From positions 4,033 to 68,032 of the forward strand of contig CAYTWB010000011.1 of the NCBI GenBank assembly GCA_964441945.1: a DNA stretch of 64,000 bases, given 5' to 3'. The notes under the pieces were generated by a model. It had not been told where the DNA came from and searched no databases. It was given only the letters and a program-made list of their open reading frames with translations. Source of the DNA: JADGQM01 sp964441945 (GTDB taxonomy: Bacteria > Desulfobacterota > Syntrophobacteria > Syntrophobacterales > Syntrophobacteraceae). The position numbers and the translations under genes are program-made. Below are positions 51,646-60,432 of the stretch, one piece after another (position 1 is the stretch's first letter; every line of letters begins with the position of its first letter).

Positions 51646-53148
51646 ATGAGTGCCCGGAGAAGTGGAATCCTTCTGCATATCAGTTCCCTGCCGTCACCGC
51701 ACGGCATCGGGGATTTCGGTCCGGAGGCCTACCGCTTCGCGGATTTTCTCCATGAAGCCGGACAGGGCCTCTGGCAGGTACTGCCCCTCAATCCGACGGA
51801 AACCGTCTATGGGAATTCACCCTATTCGAGCTTTTCGGCATTTGCTGGAAATCCCTTGTTCATCAGCCTGGAGAGACTGGTGGAGGAAGGACTGCTGGCC
51901 GCAACCGACATAGAAAGCGTTCTTTCATTTTCAGCCGAAACCGTCGATTATGAGGCTGTAACCGCCTGTAAAATCGAGCGTCTTCAGAGAGCGTGCACCG
52001 GCTGGTGGGAATTGGACCATGCGAAAGGCCCGGGGTTCCGGTCTTTTTGCCGTGCAAACGCCTGGTGGCTGGACGGGTATGCCCTTTTTGCAGCCCTTAA
52101 AGAACACTTCTCCGGTGCGCCGTGGTACGAGTGGCCCTCGGAATTGAGGGACCGGGAGGCGGGCGCCGTTTCGGAGATGCGTGAGATGCTTGCGGAGAAG
52201 ATCTCTCAGGAGATGTTCTTTCAATACATCTTTTCCAGGCAATGGAAGGAGCTCAAAGAGTACTGTAATCGAAAGAGCATCCGGGTCATGGGCGATATGC
52301 CCATCTATGTGAGCCCGGACAGTGCCGACGTCTGGTGCAACCCGGGCATCTTCAAGCTCGACGACAGGAAGAGCCCCCTCTTTGTAGCGGGAGTACCCCC
52401 CGACTACTTCAGTGCGACCGGTCAGCGTTGGGGAAATCCGGTCTATGATTGGGATGCTCTCAAAAGGAACCGTTATGAATGGTGGATCAAGCGGTTCGAA
52501 CACACCCTGAAACTCTTCGACCTGGTGAGGGTCGATCATTTCAGGGGATTTGCAGGCTACTGGGAGATTCCCGCTTCCGAGGAAACGGCGGTCAATGGGA
52601 AGTGGGTGGAGGCACCGGCTCGGGATTTCTTCAATACGCTCTTCAGGCACTTCACTCTCCTCCCAATCGTTGCTGAAGACCTGGGGGTGATCACACCGGA
52701 TGTTCGCGAAGTCATGCGCTTGTTTCGATTCCCGGGGATGAAAGTGCTCCAGTTCGCCTTCTACGGTGATGTGGCCGAGAACCCTTATGCTCCACACAAT
52801 CAAGTCAGCGACTGCGTGGTCTATACCGGAACGCATGACAACAACACGACCAGGGGATGGTTCAGGCAGGAGACGAACGACTCGGACAAGGCGCAATTGA
52901 CGGAGTATTTGGGCCGATCGATGGATGAAAACGATGTGCACTGGCACCTGATCCGGGAGGCCATGGTCTCTGTTGCGAATACCTGTATTGTTCCCCTGCA
53001 GGACTTTCTCGGCCTCGATGAAACAGCGCGGATGAATCTGCCGGCAACCGCACACGGGAACTGGCGATGGAGGTTCCGCTGCGAAGATCTGGCGCCGGAT
53101 CTGGCCCCAAGGATTTTCAGGCTGACTCACATGTATGGGAGAGCATAG
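51646..53148 (+). CDS. malQ: 4-alpha-glucanotransferase (amylomaltase, GH77)
   Basis: A 500-residue GH77 enzyme of the compact bacterial type. SGILLHISSLPSPHGIGDFG at the start, VDHFRGFAGYW with the nucleophile Asp, VAEDLGVIT with the acid/base Glu, and GTHDNNTTRGW with the third Asp are clear. It moves maltosyl units between alpha-1,4-glucans and releases glucose. GGAAGGA precedes the ATG. It lies about 108 bases after the GH13 gene and ends the cluster. Confidence 0.96.
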   Translation: MSARRSGILLHISSLPSPHGIGDFGPEAYRFADFLHEAGQGLWQVLPLNPTETVYGNSPYSSFSAFAGNPLFISLERLVEEGLLAATDIESVLSFSAETVDYEAVTACKIERLQRACTGWWELDHAKGPGFRSFCRANAWWLDGYALFAALKEHFSGAPWYEWPSELRDREAGAVSEMREMLAEKISQEMFFQYIFSRQWKELKEYCNRKSIRVMGDMPIYVSPDSADVWCNPGIFKLDDRKSPLFVAGVPPDYFSATGQRWGNPVYDWDALKRNRYEWWIKRFEHTLKLFDLVRVDHFRGFAGYWEIPASEETAVNGKWVEAPARDFFNTLFRHFTLLPIVAEDLGVITPDVREVMRLFRFPGMKVLQFAFYGDVAENPYAPHNQVSDCVVYTGTHDNNTTRGWFRQETNDSDKAQLTEYLGRSMDENDVHWHLIREAMVSVANTCIVPLQDFLGLDETARMNLPATAHGNWRWRFRCEDLAPDLAPRIFRLTHMYGRA

Positions 53149-53202
53149 CACCTGTGGAAGGGGCCGGGATCGAGTCGGAGGGGGGAGTTACCCAATAAGG
53201 GT

Positions 53203-53344
53203 TTAGAGACTATCTCAGAACTCGCTCACACCGTTACCCCGGCGAACGCCGGGGTCCAGAACACCTAATAAAACCTGGATTCCGGCCAGAAACATACCGG
53301 AATGACGTTCAACGGCCTTTGTGCCATTTTGAGATAGTCTCTTA
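53203..53344. mobile_element. MITE-like element (AGAGACTATCTC type), full copy
   Basis: Terminal inverted repeats TTAGAGACTATCTCAGAA and TTTTGAGATAGTCTCTTA. The interior holds CCCCGGCGAACGCCGGGGTCC and CTGGATTCCGGCC...CCGGAATGACG. It abuts, or overlaps by a few bases, a second element of a different type at 53344. Copies: 42734-42869 (full), 20174-20245 (partial). Confidence 0.85.
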
Positions 53345-53490
53345 GTACAGTGCCTCAGAAACAAGTGTCCGAATCCCCGTTCGTCATACCGGCGCAGGCC
53401 GGCATCCAGGAAGTTATTCTGGATTCCGGCCAGAAACATGCCGGAATGACGGCCTGCGATAATGGTCACTTTATTGGGCAGCGATGTACT
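53344..53490. mobile_element. MITE-like element (AGTACA type), copy 2
   Basis: It begins AGTACAGTGCC...CAAGTGTCCGAAT and ends GGTCACTTTATTGGGCAGCG ATGTACT. Both ends are imperfectly inverted and flanked by TTA/TTAG. The interior is GTCATACCGGC...GCCGGCATCCAGGAAG, CTGGATTCCGGCC...GCCGGAATGACGGCC. It lies 32 bases before the mscS-like gene. Confidence 0.82.
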
Positions 53491-53521
53491 TAGTGACGAT
53501 CATCTATCGAGGGAGTGAGAG

Positions 53522-55987
53522 ATGTTCCGGTTGAATCGATTCTTCAAACCATCAATCCTTTTGCTGGCGGTCCTCCTCGGCCTGCTTTGGGGAAGTGAAA
53601 CGGCAGTCGCCAAGGACAAAAGCGCGGTCATGCTCTTCTCTTCCTCTGGATCGAAAAAAACCCAGGAAAAATCCGAGAAGGCCCTGCCGGAGGTCCCGGA
53701 GAACCTCAGTAAGGAGAAGATTAACGAGATCGTCGCCGGTCTTAGCGACGACCAGGTGCGAAGACTGCTGATCCGCGAACTGGAGCTGGCAGCGGAAGCG
53801 GCGGCTAAGGCCGGGAAGGAGACGGCTCCTGCACCCGGCGGTGTTGCCCGACTGGCTCAAATGGCGGAAGAAAACATCAGCCTGTTCAATAAACGCCTGG
53901 CGGATATCCGCTCGGGCGCCGTAGCCGTCCCTGATTTCTTGCCGAAAGCCTACGCCGATCTCAGAGGCAAGGGAGGAGCGGAAGGGACCTTCTTGATGTT
54001 TGCGGCGATCCTGGCACTGCTTGCGGTCGGGGTCGGTGCCGAATGGCTGTTTCGACGCGCTGCGGGTGACATCCGAAGCCGGCTCATCGCGTCGCCTCCC
54101 GATCATTGGATGGTCAAAATCAAGCGTCTCCTGCTGTGGGGCCTGCTCGAGAGTTTTGCGATTTGCGTATTCTGCACCGCCACGCTCGGTCTTTTCTTTC
54201 TTTTTTTCAATCGCGGCCCCTTTGCCAGGCTGGTGCTAATGATGGTCCTGATCGTCGTGCTCGCAGTACGGGGAATCAGTCTGGTCCTGCGTTTTCTTCT
54301 GGTGCCCGACAGTCCGTCACTGAGATGGGTGCCGTTGGAAGACAGCGCTGCCCCCACACTCTATCGCTGGATCATGGCGATCGTACTGGTCGTCGCTGTG
54401 GGCTTCCTGATCAGGGGGCTCCTGGAACTGCAGGGGATCAGCGAAGAGAGTGTTGTTTTCATTCGTTCCGTGAACGCCGCCATCGTCCTGGCTATGCTCG
54501 TTTACCTGATTTTTGACAACCGGCAGCCGGTTGCCCGAATCATCCGTCATGGTGCCGGAGAGCGGTCTTCCGGCAAGGATCTCCTGCGCTCGCAGGTGGC
54601 TGCATTCTGGCACTGGCTGGCGCTTCCCTATCTTGTGCTGATGTGGTGCCTCTGGGTGTTCTATCTTTTGGTGGGTCAATCCGATCTCGTGATCCCAATG
54701 CTTGGCCTCCTTTCAAGCCCCCTGCTTTTCATCCTCTTCAACGGGCTTGGACAGAAGCTTCTCAGTACCCTGGTCGGTTTTGTGGATCAGCCGGAAGCGG
54801 AGCAACCACCATGTGAATCTGGAGAAGGATCGGGTGAGCAAGGGGCTGCAGCCCCGGCCGACCGGAAAACAAGCGGCGGTCCTGCTCACGTGAGTCGCGT
54901 GGTACCGGTTCTTCGCTCTCTTCTGAGTTTTTCCATCGCGGGACTCATTTTCTTCTGGATGCTCGGACTGTGGGGAATTGAGGTCCACGTGGGAGAGGAA
55001 GTCATGGGGGCGGCTTTGAAGGTCCTGCTGGTCATCTCAATCGCCTATGTTGCCTGGCGGGTCATCGAGGCGGCGATCAACCGCAAGCTCAAGGAGGTCC
55101 AGGGGAGTTACGAAGCCGATGAGGATTCCGACGCCGGCGGCACGGGTGGGAGCCGCATCGGCACTCTCCTTCAACTCTTTCGCAAGTTCCTGCTGGTGGT
55201 TTTGCTGGTGATCGTGGCTTTGATCGTCTTGTCCGCCCTGGGTATCGACACCAAGCCGCTGCTGGCCGGCGCCGGGATTCTCGGCCTGGCTATCGGTCTG
55301 GGAACGCAAAATCTCATTAAGGATATTGTTTCGGGCCTCTTTTTCCTCATCGACGATGCCTTTCGCATCGGGGACTATGTGGAGTCAGGCAAAGCCAAAG
55401 GCACCGTGGAAGGAATCAGCGTCCGATCCCTCAAGCTCCGCCATACGCGAGGCATGGTCCATATTGTCCCCTTCAGCCAGTTGGGCTCGGTGACCAACTT
55501 CTCTCGAGACTACAACATAACCAAGCTCGACTTCCGTGTTCCCTTCGATACCGACGTCGACAAGGTTCGAAAAGTCGTAAAGAAGATCGACAAGGAGATT
55601 CAGCAGGATGAGGAGATGGGCCCGAACCTGCTCGGACCCATAAAGTGCGCCGGCGTGCTGGCTCTCGACGATTCCGCCCTGATCATGAGAGTGAAGTTCA
55701 AATCCAAGCCGGGCCTCCAGTTCATGATTCAGCGCCAGGTCTTTAGACGGCTGAAGGAGCTCTTCGATGAGAAGGGTCTGGAGTTCGCTACCCGGCACGT
55801 CATGGTGCGGTTGCCGGAAGAGGCTGCTCCCGAGAAGCAGAGTACAGGCGGAGAGTCGCCTCCGGAGACGAAGGGCGGCTCCAGGAAAGGGCCGCTTTCT
55901 GCGGCTGCAGGAGCCGCCATTGCATCCGCGCTGGCACAGGAAGAAGCACAGCGGAAACTCATGCAGCAGGATTCGGAGGAATCCTGA
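53522..55987 (+). CDS. Large MscS-family mechanosensitive channel
   Basis: An 821-residue channel. A signal peptide (to about residue 31) is followed by a charged helical periplasmic region (~55-140), multiple membrane helices (~155-560) and the C-terminal MscS domain. The pore-helix region LLAGAGILGLAIGLGTQNLIKDIVSGLFFL is the MscS TM3 signature, followed by the beta domain (FRIGDYVESGKAKGTVEGIS). Such MscK/MscM-like proteins open under membrane tension to release solutes. The extreme C terminus is Glu/Lys-rich. A hydrophilic loop at about 420-460 is Glu/Gly-rich. GGGAG precedes the ATG. Confidence 0.9.
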   Translation: MFRLNRFFKPSILLLAVLLGLLWGSETAVAKDKSAVMLFSSSGSKKTQEKSEKALPEVPENLSKEKINEIVAGLSDDQVRRLLIRELELAAEAAAKAGKETAPAPGGVARLAQMAEENISLFNKRLADIRSGAVAVPDFLPKAYADLRGKGGAEGTFLMFAAILALLAVGVGAEWLFRRAAGDIRSRLIASPPDHWMVKIKRLLLWGLLESFAICVFCTATLGLFFLFFNRGPFARLVLMMVLIVVLAVRGISLVLRFLLVPDSPSLRWVPLEDSAAPTLYRWIMAIVLVVAVGFLIRGLLELQGISEESVVFIRSVNAAIVLAMLVYLIFDNRQPVARIIRHGAGERSSGKDLLRSQVAAFWHWLALPYLVLMWCLWVFYLLVGQSDLVIPMLGLLSSPLLFILFNGLGQKLLSTLVGFVDQPEAEQPPCESGEGSGEQGAAAPADRKTSGGPAHVSRVVPVLRSLLSFSIAGLIFFWMLGLWGIEVHVGEEVMGAALKVLLVISIAYVAWRVIEAAINRKLKEVQGSYEADEDSDAGGTGGSRIGTLLQLFRKFLLVVLLVIVALIVLSALGIDTKPLLAGAGILGLAIGLGTQNLIKDIVSGLFFLIDDAFRIGDYVESGKAKGTVEGISVRSLKLRHTRGMVHIVPFSQLGSVTNFSRDYNITKLDFRVPFDTDVDKVRKVVKKIDKEIQQDEEMGPNLLGPIKCAGVLALDDSALIMRVKFKSKPGLQFMIQRQVFRRLKELFDEKGLEFATRHVMVRLPEEAAPEKQSTGGESPPETKGGSRKGPLSAAAGAAIASALAQEEAQRKLMQQDSEES

Positions 55988-56140
55988 GAACTGGAAAGGT
56001 GAACAAGAAGGGGATTCAGGCCTTCATCAAGGTCCTGGGGTCTGGAAGGCTTCGGAAATGGGTTGAACGGAAAGGAGCATACGGTTTATAGAATTCAGGA
56101 AGGGCTCTTTATTCAACAAACGGAGAAGAGGAGGCTATCT

Positions 56141-56998
56141 ATGAGAAAGTGGTTTTGGTTAGGATGTATCTTCATACTGTGTGCCTGCGCATCTGTCGGT
56201 CCTGTGGTGGACAGCAAGTTCGTTTTACTCTCCAGTACGATAGGTCCGATTGATGCGGGTATCGTGGGCGCCCTTGAGACGGCCTTTGAGAAAGATACCG
56301 GCATAAGGGTGCGCCATGTGGGTGCGGGGACGGGCGCGGCCCTTAATATTGCCAAAAAGGGCGATGTGGACCTTGTCCTGGTTCATGCGAAGGCCCTTGA
56401 GGAAAAGTTTGTGGCTGAAGGCTTCGGCACCGAGAGGATCGACCTGATGTACAACGACTTTGTCATCATGGGACCCACCAAAGATCCAGCCGGGATCAAG
56501 GGCATGGCGAGCGCGGCCGAAGCGTTGAAAACAATTGCTCAAAAGCAGGCGCTTTTTGTGACCAGAGGCGACAAATCCGGCACCCATATGGCCGAGACGG
56601 CATTGTGGGAAAAGGCCGGAATCAAGCCGACGGGGAGCTGGTACAATGTCTTCGAAAAGGGGGCCACGGGGAATGTGCCGACCCTCCAGTATGCGGACCA
56701 GAAGGAGGCCTACACCGTAACGGACCGGGCCACCTTCCTCACTCTCAAGGACAAGATCAAGCTGGTTATCCTGGTGGAAAAGGATGAGGCGCTCCTGAAC
56801 TATATAAGCCTCATTCCGGTGAACCCGAAGAAGTTTCCCAGGGTGAACTACACATCCACCATGCGTTTTGTCGAGTGGCTGACCTCTCCTGAGAAAGGGC
56901 AGAAGATCATCAGGGACTTTGGAAAAGAGAAGTACGGCAGTCCCCTCTTCTTCCCCAATTCAAAGGAGTGGAGGCAGACTCAGGGGAAAAAGGGCTGA
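56141..56998 (+). CDS. TupA-like tungstate-binding protein, diverged paralogue
   Basis: A 285-residue periplasmic binding protein with a lipobox-like FILCAC (Cys16), so probably membrane-anchored. It resembles TupA in GAGTGAALNIAKKGDVDLVLVH, YNDFVIMGP, TRGDKSGTHMAE and LTLKDK, but the oxyanion loop normally written TTTSTxDTGLL is changed to LSSTIGPIDAGIV. Binding of tungstate is therefore less sure than for the next gene. GAGGAGG precedes ATG 56141. The downstream tupA-like gene starts 26 bases after its stop; no permease or ATPase for tungstate is adjacent. Confidence 0.82.
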   Translation: MRKWFWLGCIFILCACASVGPVVDSKFVLLSSTIGPIDAGIVGALETAFEKDTGIRVRHVGAGTGAALNIAKKGDVDLVLVHAKALEEKFVAEGFGTERIDLMYNDFVIMGPTKDPAGIKGMASAAEALKTIAQKQALFVTRGDKSGTHMAETALWEKAGIKPTGSWYNVFEKGATGNVPTLQYADQKEAYTVTDRATFLTLKDKIKLVILVEKDEALLNYISLIPVNPKKFPRVNYTSTMRFVEWLTSPEKGQKIIRDFGKEKYGSPLFFPNSKEWRQTQGKKG

Positions 56999-57024
56999 CA
57001 TTCTATCAAAGGAGGGTTTTCTGT

Positions 57025-57864
57025 ATGAAAAGGATTTCTTGTAGGCTCTGTTTGTTTAGTGTGATCGTGGCCGTGGTGCTTCTGGCGGGGACATCCGTCC
57101 TGCAGGCTCAGGAAAAAACGATCATCCTTGCTACAACCACTTCGACCGTGGATACGGGGCTTCTTGACTATCTGGTGCCGATCTTCGAGAAACAGGCCGG
57201 CTACCAGGTGAAGACCATTTCCGCCGGTACGGGCCAGGCCCTGGCGATGGGCGAAAAGGGGGAAGCCGATGTCTTGCTGGTGCATGCTCCGGAAGCTGAA
57301 AAGAAGCTGGTGGACAATGGCGCGGTCATCAATTACCAGCTCGTGATGCATAATGACTTCGTTATCGTCGGTCCGGCCGCCGACCCTGCGGGAATCAAGG
57401 GAAAACCGAGCGCAGAGGCTTTTAAGGCGATTGCGCAGAAGGAAACGGCCTTCATTTCTCGAGGCGATGATTCCGGCACCCACAAGAAAGAACTCTCCAT
57501 CTGGAAAAAAGCGGAAGTCACACCGGCTGGGGCCAAATGGTATCAGGAATCCGGGCAGGGAATGGGCGCAACCCTGTTGATGGCTTCGGAGAAGGCGGCA
57601 TATACCCTTACCGATCGCGGGACCTACCTGGCACAAAAGGCGAATGTCAAACTGCAAATCCTCTCCGAAGGCGACAAAACGCTGCTCAACATCTACCACG
57701 TGATGCAGGTGAATCCAGCCAAGTTTGGCAAGGTCAACGCCGCCGGGGGCAAAGCCTTCGTTGAGTTCATCGTTGCACCGGAGACTCAGAAGAAGATCGG
57801 GGAGTTTGGAAAAGATAAGTACGGCTCACCGCTTTTCTTTCCTGACGCCGGCAAACAGATGTGA
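57025..57864 (+). CDS. tupA: TupA-like tungstate-binding periplasmic protein
   Basis: A 279-residue binding protein with a cleavable signal peptide (ending LQAQ). The family features are intact: ILATTTSTVDTGLLDYLVP, SAGTGQALAMGEKGEADVLLVH, HNDFVIVGPAADPAGI and SRGDDSGTHKKEL, which form the tungstate site in TupA. AAGGAGG lies upstream of ATG 57025. It is the second of two tandem paralogues. tupB and tupC are not next to it; the following ABC genes are of the amino-acid type. Tungsten supply would serve the AOR enzyme encoded about 19 kb away. Confidence 0.88.
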   Translation: MKRISCRLCLFSVIVAVVLLAGTSVLQAQEKTIILATTTSTVDTGLLDYLVPIFEKQAGYQVKTISAGTGQALAMGEKGEADVLLVHAPEAEKKLVDNGAVINYQLVMHNDFVIVGPAADPAGIKGKPSAEAFKAIAQKETAFISRGDDSGTHKKELSIWKKAEVTPAGAKWYQESGQGMGATLLMASEKAAYTLTDRGTYLAQKANVKLQILSEGDKTLLNIYHVMQVNPAKFGKVNAAGGKAFVEFIVAPETQKKIGEFGKDKYGSPLFFPDAGKQM

Positions 57865-57917
57865 GGAATGCAGGACTTCTGAAAAGAGGCCGAAGTCTCG
57901 CAACGAGCTCGATTCTA

Positions 57918-58068
57918 GGTACAGCGCCTTAGAGACAAGTGTCCGAATTCCCGTTCGTCATACCGGCAGGCTTCAAGCCGGTATCCAGGAAGTAATCTGG
58001 ATTCCGGCCAGAAACATCCCGGAATGACGGCCTGCGATAATGGTCACTCTATTGGGCAGCGATGCATA
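57918..58068. mobile_element. MITE-like element (AGTACA type), copy 3
   Basis: GGTACAGCGCCTTAG, CAAGTGTCCGAATTCCC, the CCGG hairpins, ACGGCCTGCGATAATGGTCA and GGGCAGCGATGCATAA match the copy at 53344-53490 closely over about 150 bases. It lies between tupA and aapJ, 28 bases before the latter. Confidence 0.8.
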
Positions 58069-58096
58069 AACGAACCTTAGTGAAAGGAGACGATTC

Positions 58097-59110
58097 ATGC
58101 GCAGAACAATTGTGATCCTTGGGCTGTTGGTCATGATGGTATGGACTTCAGGGGCTTCGGCCGGAATGTTGGACACCGTCAAAGCCAGAGGGCAGGTCGT
58201 TGCAGGGGTAGCCGGCAAAGTTCCCGGGTTTTCCGTTCCGGACGACAAAGGGGTCTGGCGCGGACTGGATGTGGATTTTTGCCGCGCCCTGGCAGCCGCT
58301 ATCTTCAATGATCCGGAAAAGGTCAAATTCGTTCCCACCACTACGAAAGAACGTTTTACGGCACTGCAGACGGGCGAGATTGACCTGTTGGCTCGCAACA
58401 CCACCTGGACCTTCGAGCGCGACGTGCAGCTGGGCCTCGATTTTGCCGGGGTTATTTTCTATGACGGTCAGGGGTTTATGGTGAACAAGAAGCTCAATGT
58501 GAAGAGTGCCAAGGAACTGAATGGGGCGAGCATCTGTATCCAGATCGGCACCACCACGGAAAAGAATGTTTCGGACTATTTCGCCGCCAATAACATGAAG
58601 TTCAAGCCCGTGGTCTTCGAGAGTGCCGACGAGTCGGCAGTCATGTTTGATACCGGACGCTGCGACGTCTACACAACGGACGGTTCGGGATTGGCCGCCC
58701 GACGGGTGACCCTGTCCAAACCCGAAGACTATATCATTCTCCCGGAAATCATTTCCAAGGAACCCCTGGGGCCCTCGGTTCGGCAGGGTGACCAGCAGTG
58801 GAGCGATATCGTGCGCTGGACGTTGTTTGCCCTGATCAATGCGGAAGAACTGGGCGTCAGTTCCAAGAACGTCGACGAGATGCTGCAGACCAAGGACCCG
58901 GACATCATGAGACTGCTCGGCACGGAAGGGAACTATGGCGAGCAATTCGGCCTGACAAAGGATTGGGCTTATCGCATAATCAAGCATGTGGGCAATTACG
59001 GGGAGGTCTTCGATCGCAATGTGGGACCCAAAACCGCCCTCAAGTTGGAGCGCGGGCAAAACGCTCTCTGGACAAAGGGCGGCCTGATGTATGCTCCCCC
59101 CATCCGCTGA
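58097..59110 (+). CDS. aapJ: Amino-acid ABC transporter substrate-binding protein (AapJ-like)
   Basis: A 337-residue periplasmic binding protein of the general L-amino-acid (Aap/Bzt) type. It has a signal peptide (to about residue 22, ASA), the domain start LDTVKARGQVVAGVAGKVPGF, WRGLDVDFCRALAAAI and NTTWTFERD. AAGGAG precedes the ATG. It is first in the aapJ-aapQ-aapM-aapP order, with a strong terminator between it and the permeases, which fits the need for more binding protein than membrane parts. Confidence 0.93.
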   Translation: MRRTIVILGLLVMMVWTSGASAGMLDTVKARGQVVAGVAGKVPGFSVPDDKGVWRGLDVDFCRALAAAIFNDPEKVKFVPTTTKERFTALQTGEIDLLARNTTWTFERDVQLGLDFAGVIFYDGQGFMVNKKLNVKSAKELNGASICIQIGTTTEKNVSDYFAANNMKFKPVVFESADESAVMFDTGRCDVYTTDGSGLAARRVTLSKPEDYIILPEIISKEPLGPSVRQGDQQWSDIVRWTLFALINAEELGVSSKNVDEMLQTKDPDIMRLLGTEGNYGEQFGLTKDWAYRIIKHVGNYGEVFDRNVGPKTALKLERGQNALWTKGGLMYAPPIR

Positions 59111-59126
59111 CAGGCGGATCAACCCA

Positions 59127-59164
59127 CAGGGTCACACCTCGATAGGGGGGTGACCCTGTTTTTT
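59127..59164 (+). terminator. Intrinsic (attenuating) terminator after aapJ
   Basis: CAGGGTCAC (59127-59135) and GTGACCCTG (59150-59158) pair perfectly and are followed by TTTTTT. It lies 17 bases after aapJ and ~50 bases before aapQ, so read-through is needed to express the permease genes unless a second promoter exists. Confidence 0.92.
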
Positions 59165-59214
59165 CTCTGTTAACTTCTCTTCCAGGTTGTGCAGACCCCT
59201 ACAGGAGGCCAGGA

Positions 59215-60429
59215 ATGCCGGGACCTTCCCACCGGCCCGTACCGTCACCCGCTGATCCGCCTCATCGTGAACCGGTATCAGGCCTGCTCTATGATCCGAG
59301 GTTTCGTTCCTGGTGCATCCAGGTTGCTGTTTTGGTCGCTATTTTAGTGACCCTATCGCTGGCCGCCGTCAACACCGCCTACAACCTCAAGAAGGCCGGT
59401 ATCGCCTCGGGCTTCGGCTTCCTTGCGCAGCTGGCGGGGTTTGATATCAGTCAGTCCCTCATCGCCTACAGCCGCACTTCCAGCTACGGTCGGGCCTTTT
59501 GGGTGGGGCTCCTCAATACCCTGCTGGTATCGGGAGTGAGCATCGTCCTTTCAACCCTCCTGGGGTTCCTCGTGGGCGTCCTGCGGCTCTCGGGCAACTG
59601 GCTGGTGAGCCGCCTGGCCTATGCTTACATCGATGTAGTCCGGAACATCCCGCTCCTCTTGCAGCTGCTCTTCTGGTACATGGCCATCCTCAATCCCCTG
59701 CCCGGCCCCAACCGGGCACTGGCTCTGCATGGAACGGTTTTTCTCTGCAACCGGGGATTGATCGTTCCCAGGCCGATCTTTGGCCCCGGCAGCGAGGTGG
59801 TGGCGCTGGCTGTGGTGCTGGCCGTAATCATTGCCGCAGCGGTGGTGATCCTGGGAAAGCGCCGTCAGAGGATGACGGGAAAGCGTTTTCCCGTTCTATG
59901 GGGGTCTGCCGCAGTGCTCGTCGGGCTCCCCTTTCTGGCTCTGGCGGCCACCGGCTTTCCGTTTCATTGGGAAGTGCCGGTCCTGGAAGGGTTCAATTTT
60001 TCGGGCGGGCTGACCCTGCTGCCTGAATTCACCGCGCTCGTACTGGGGCTGACTCTCTACACGGCGGCTTTCATCGCGGAAAACGTCCGGGCCGGCATCC
60101 AGGCTGTGCCGAGAGCACAAATCGAGGCTGCCCGGGCGCTCGGTTTGAGACCCTCAATGACCCTTCGCCTGGTGGTCATACCCCAGGCGTTGCGGGTGAT
60201 CATTCCCCCTCTGACCAGCCAGCACCTCACGCTGGTAAAGAATTCATCGCTGGCCGTGGTCATCGGCTATCCCGACCTCATGTCCGTGTTTGCCGGGACC
60301 GCTCTCAATCAGACCGGCCAGGCGGTCGAGATCATTGCCATCACCATGCTTGTTTACCTCACCGTGAGCCTCACCATTTCGGCCGTTATGAACTGGTACA
60401 ATGCCAGACTGGCCATTCGGGAGCGTTGA
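59215..60429 (+). CDS. aapQ: Amino-acid ABC transporter permease (AapQ-like)
   Basis: A 404-residue inner-membrane permease of the His/Glu/Gln family. It contains the EAA loop ENVRAGIQAVPRAQIEAARALG and VVIPQALRVIIPPLTSQ. It is longer than ordinary 220-residue permeases because of extra helices and a loop, as is typical for AapQ. AGGAGG precedes the ATG. It is followed 3 bases later by aapM. Confidence 0.93.
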   Translation: MPGPSHRPVPSPADPPHREPVSGLLYDPRFRSWCIQVAVLVAILVTLSLAAVNTAYNLKKAGIASGFGFLAQLAGFDISQSLIAYSRTSSYGRAFWVGLLNTLLVSGVSIVLSTLLGFLVGVLRLSGNWLVSRLAYAYIDVVRNIPLLLQLLFWYMAILNPLPGPNRALALHGTVFLCNRGLIVPRPIFGPGSEVVALAVVLAVIIAAAVVILGKRRQRMTGKRFPVLWGSAAVLVGLPFLALAATGFPFHWEVPVLEGFNFSGGLTLLPEFTALVLGLTLYTAAFIAENVRAGIQAVPRAQIEAARALGLRPSMTLRLVVIPQALRVIIPPLTSQHLTLVKNSSLAVVIGYPDLMSVFAGTALNQTGQAVEIIAITMLVYLTVSLTISAVMNWYNARLAIRER

Positions 60430-60432
60430 TCC

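Noticed and set aside
53203..53490. Possible CRISPR-like array from repeated CCGGAATGACGG units
   Set aside because: The units are palindromic, irregularly spaced, inverted relative to each other and lack unique spacers or cas genes.
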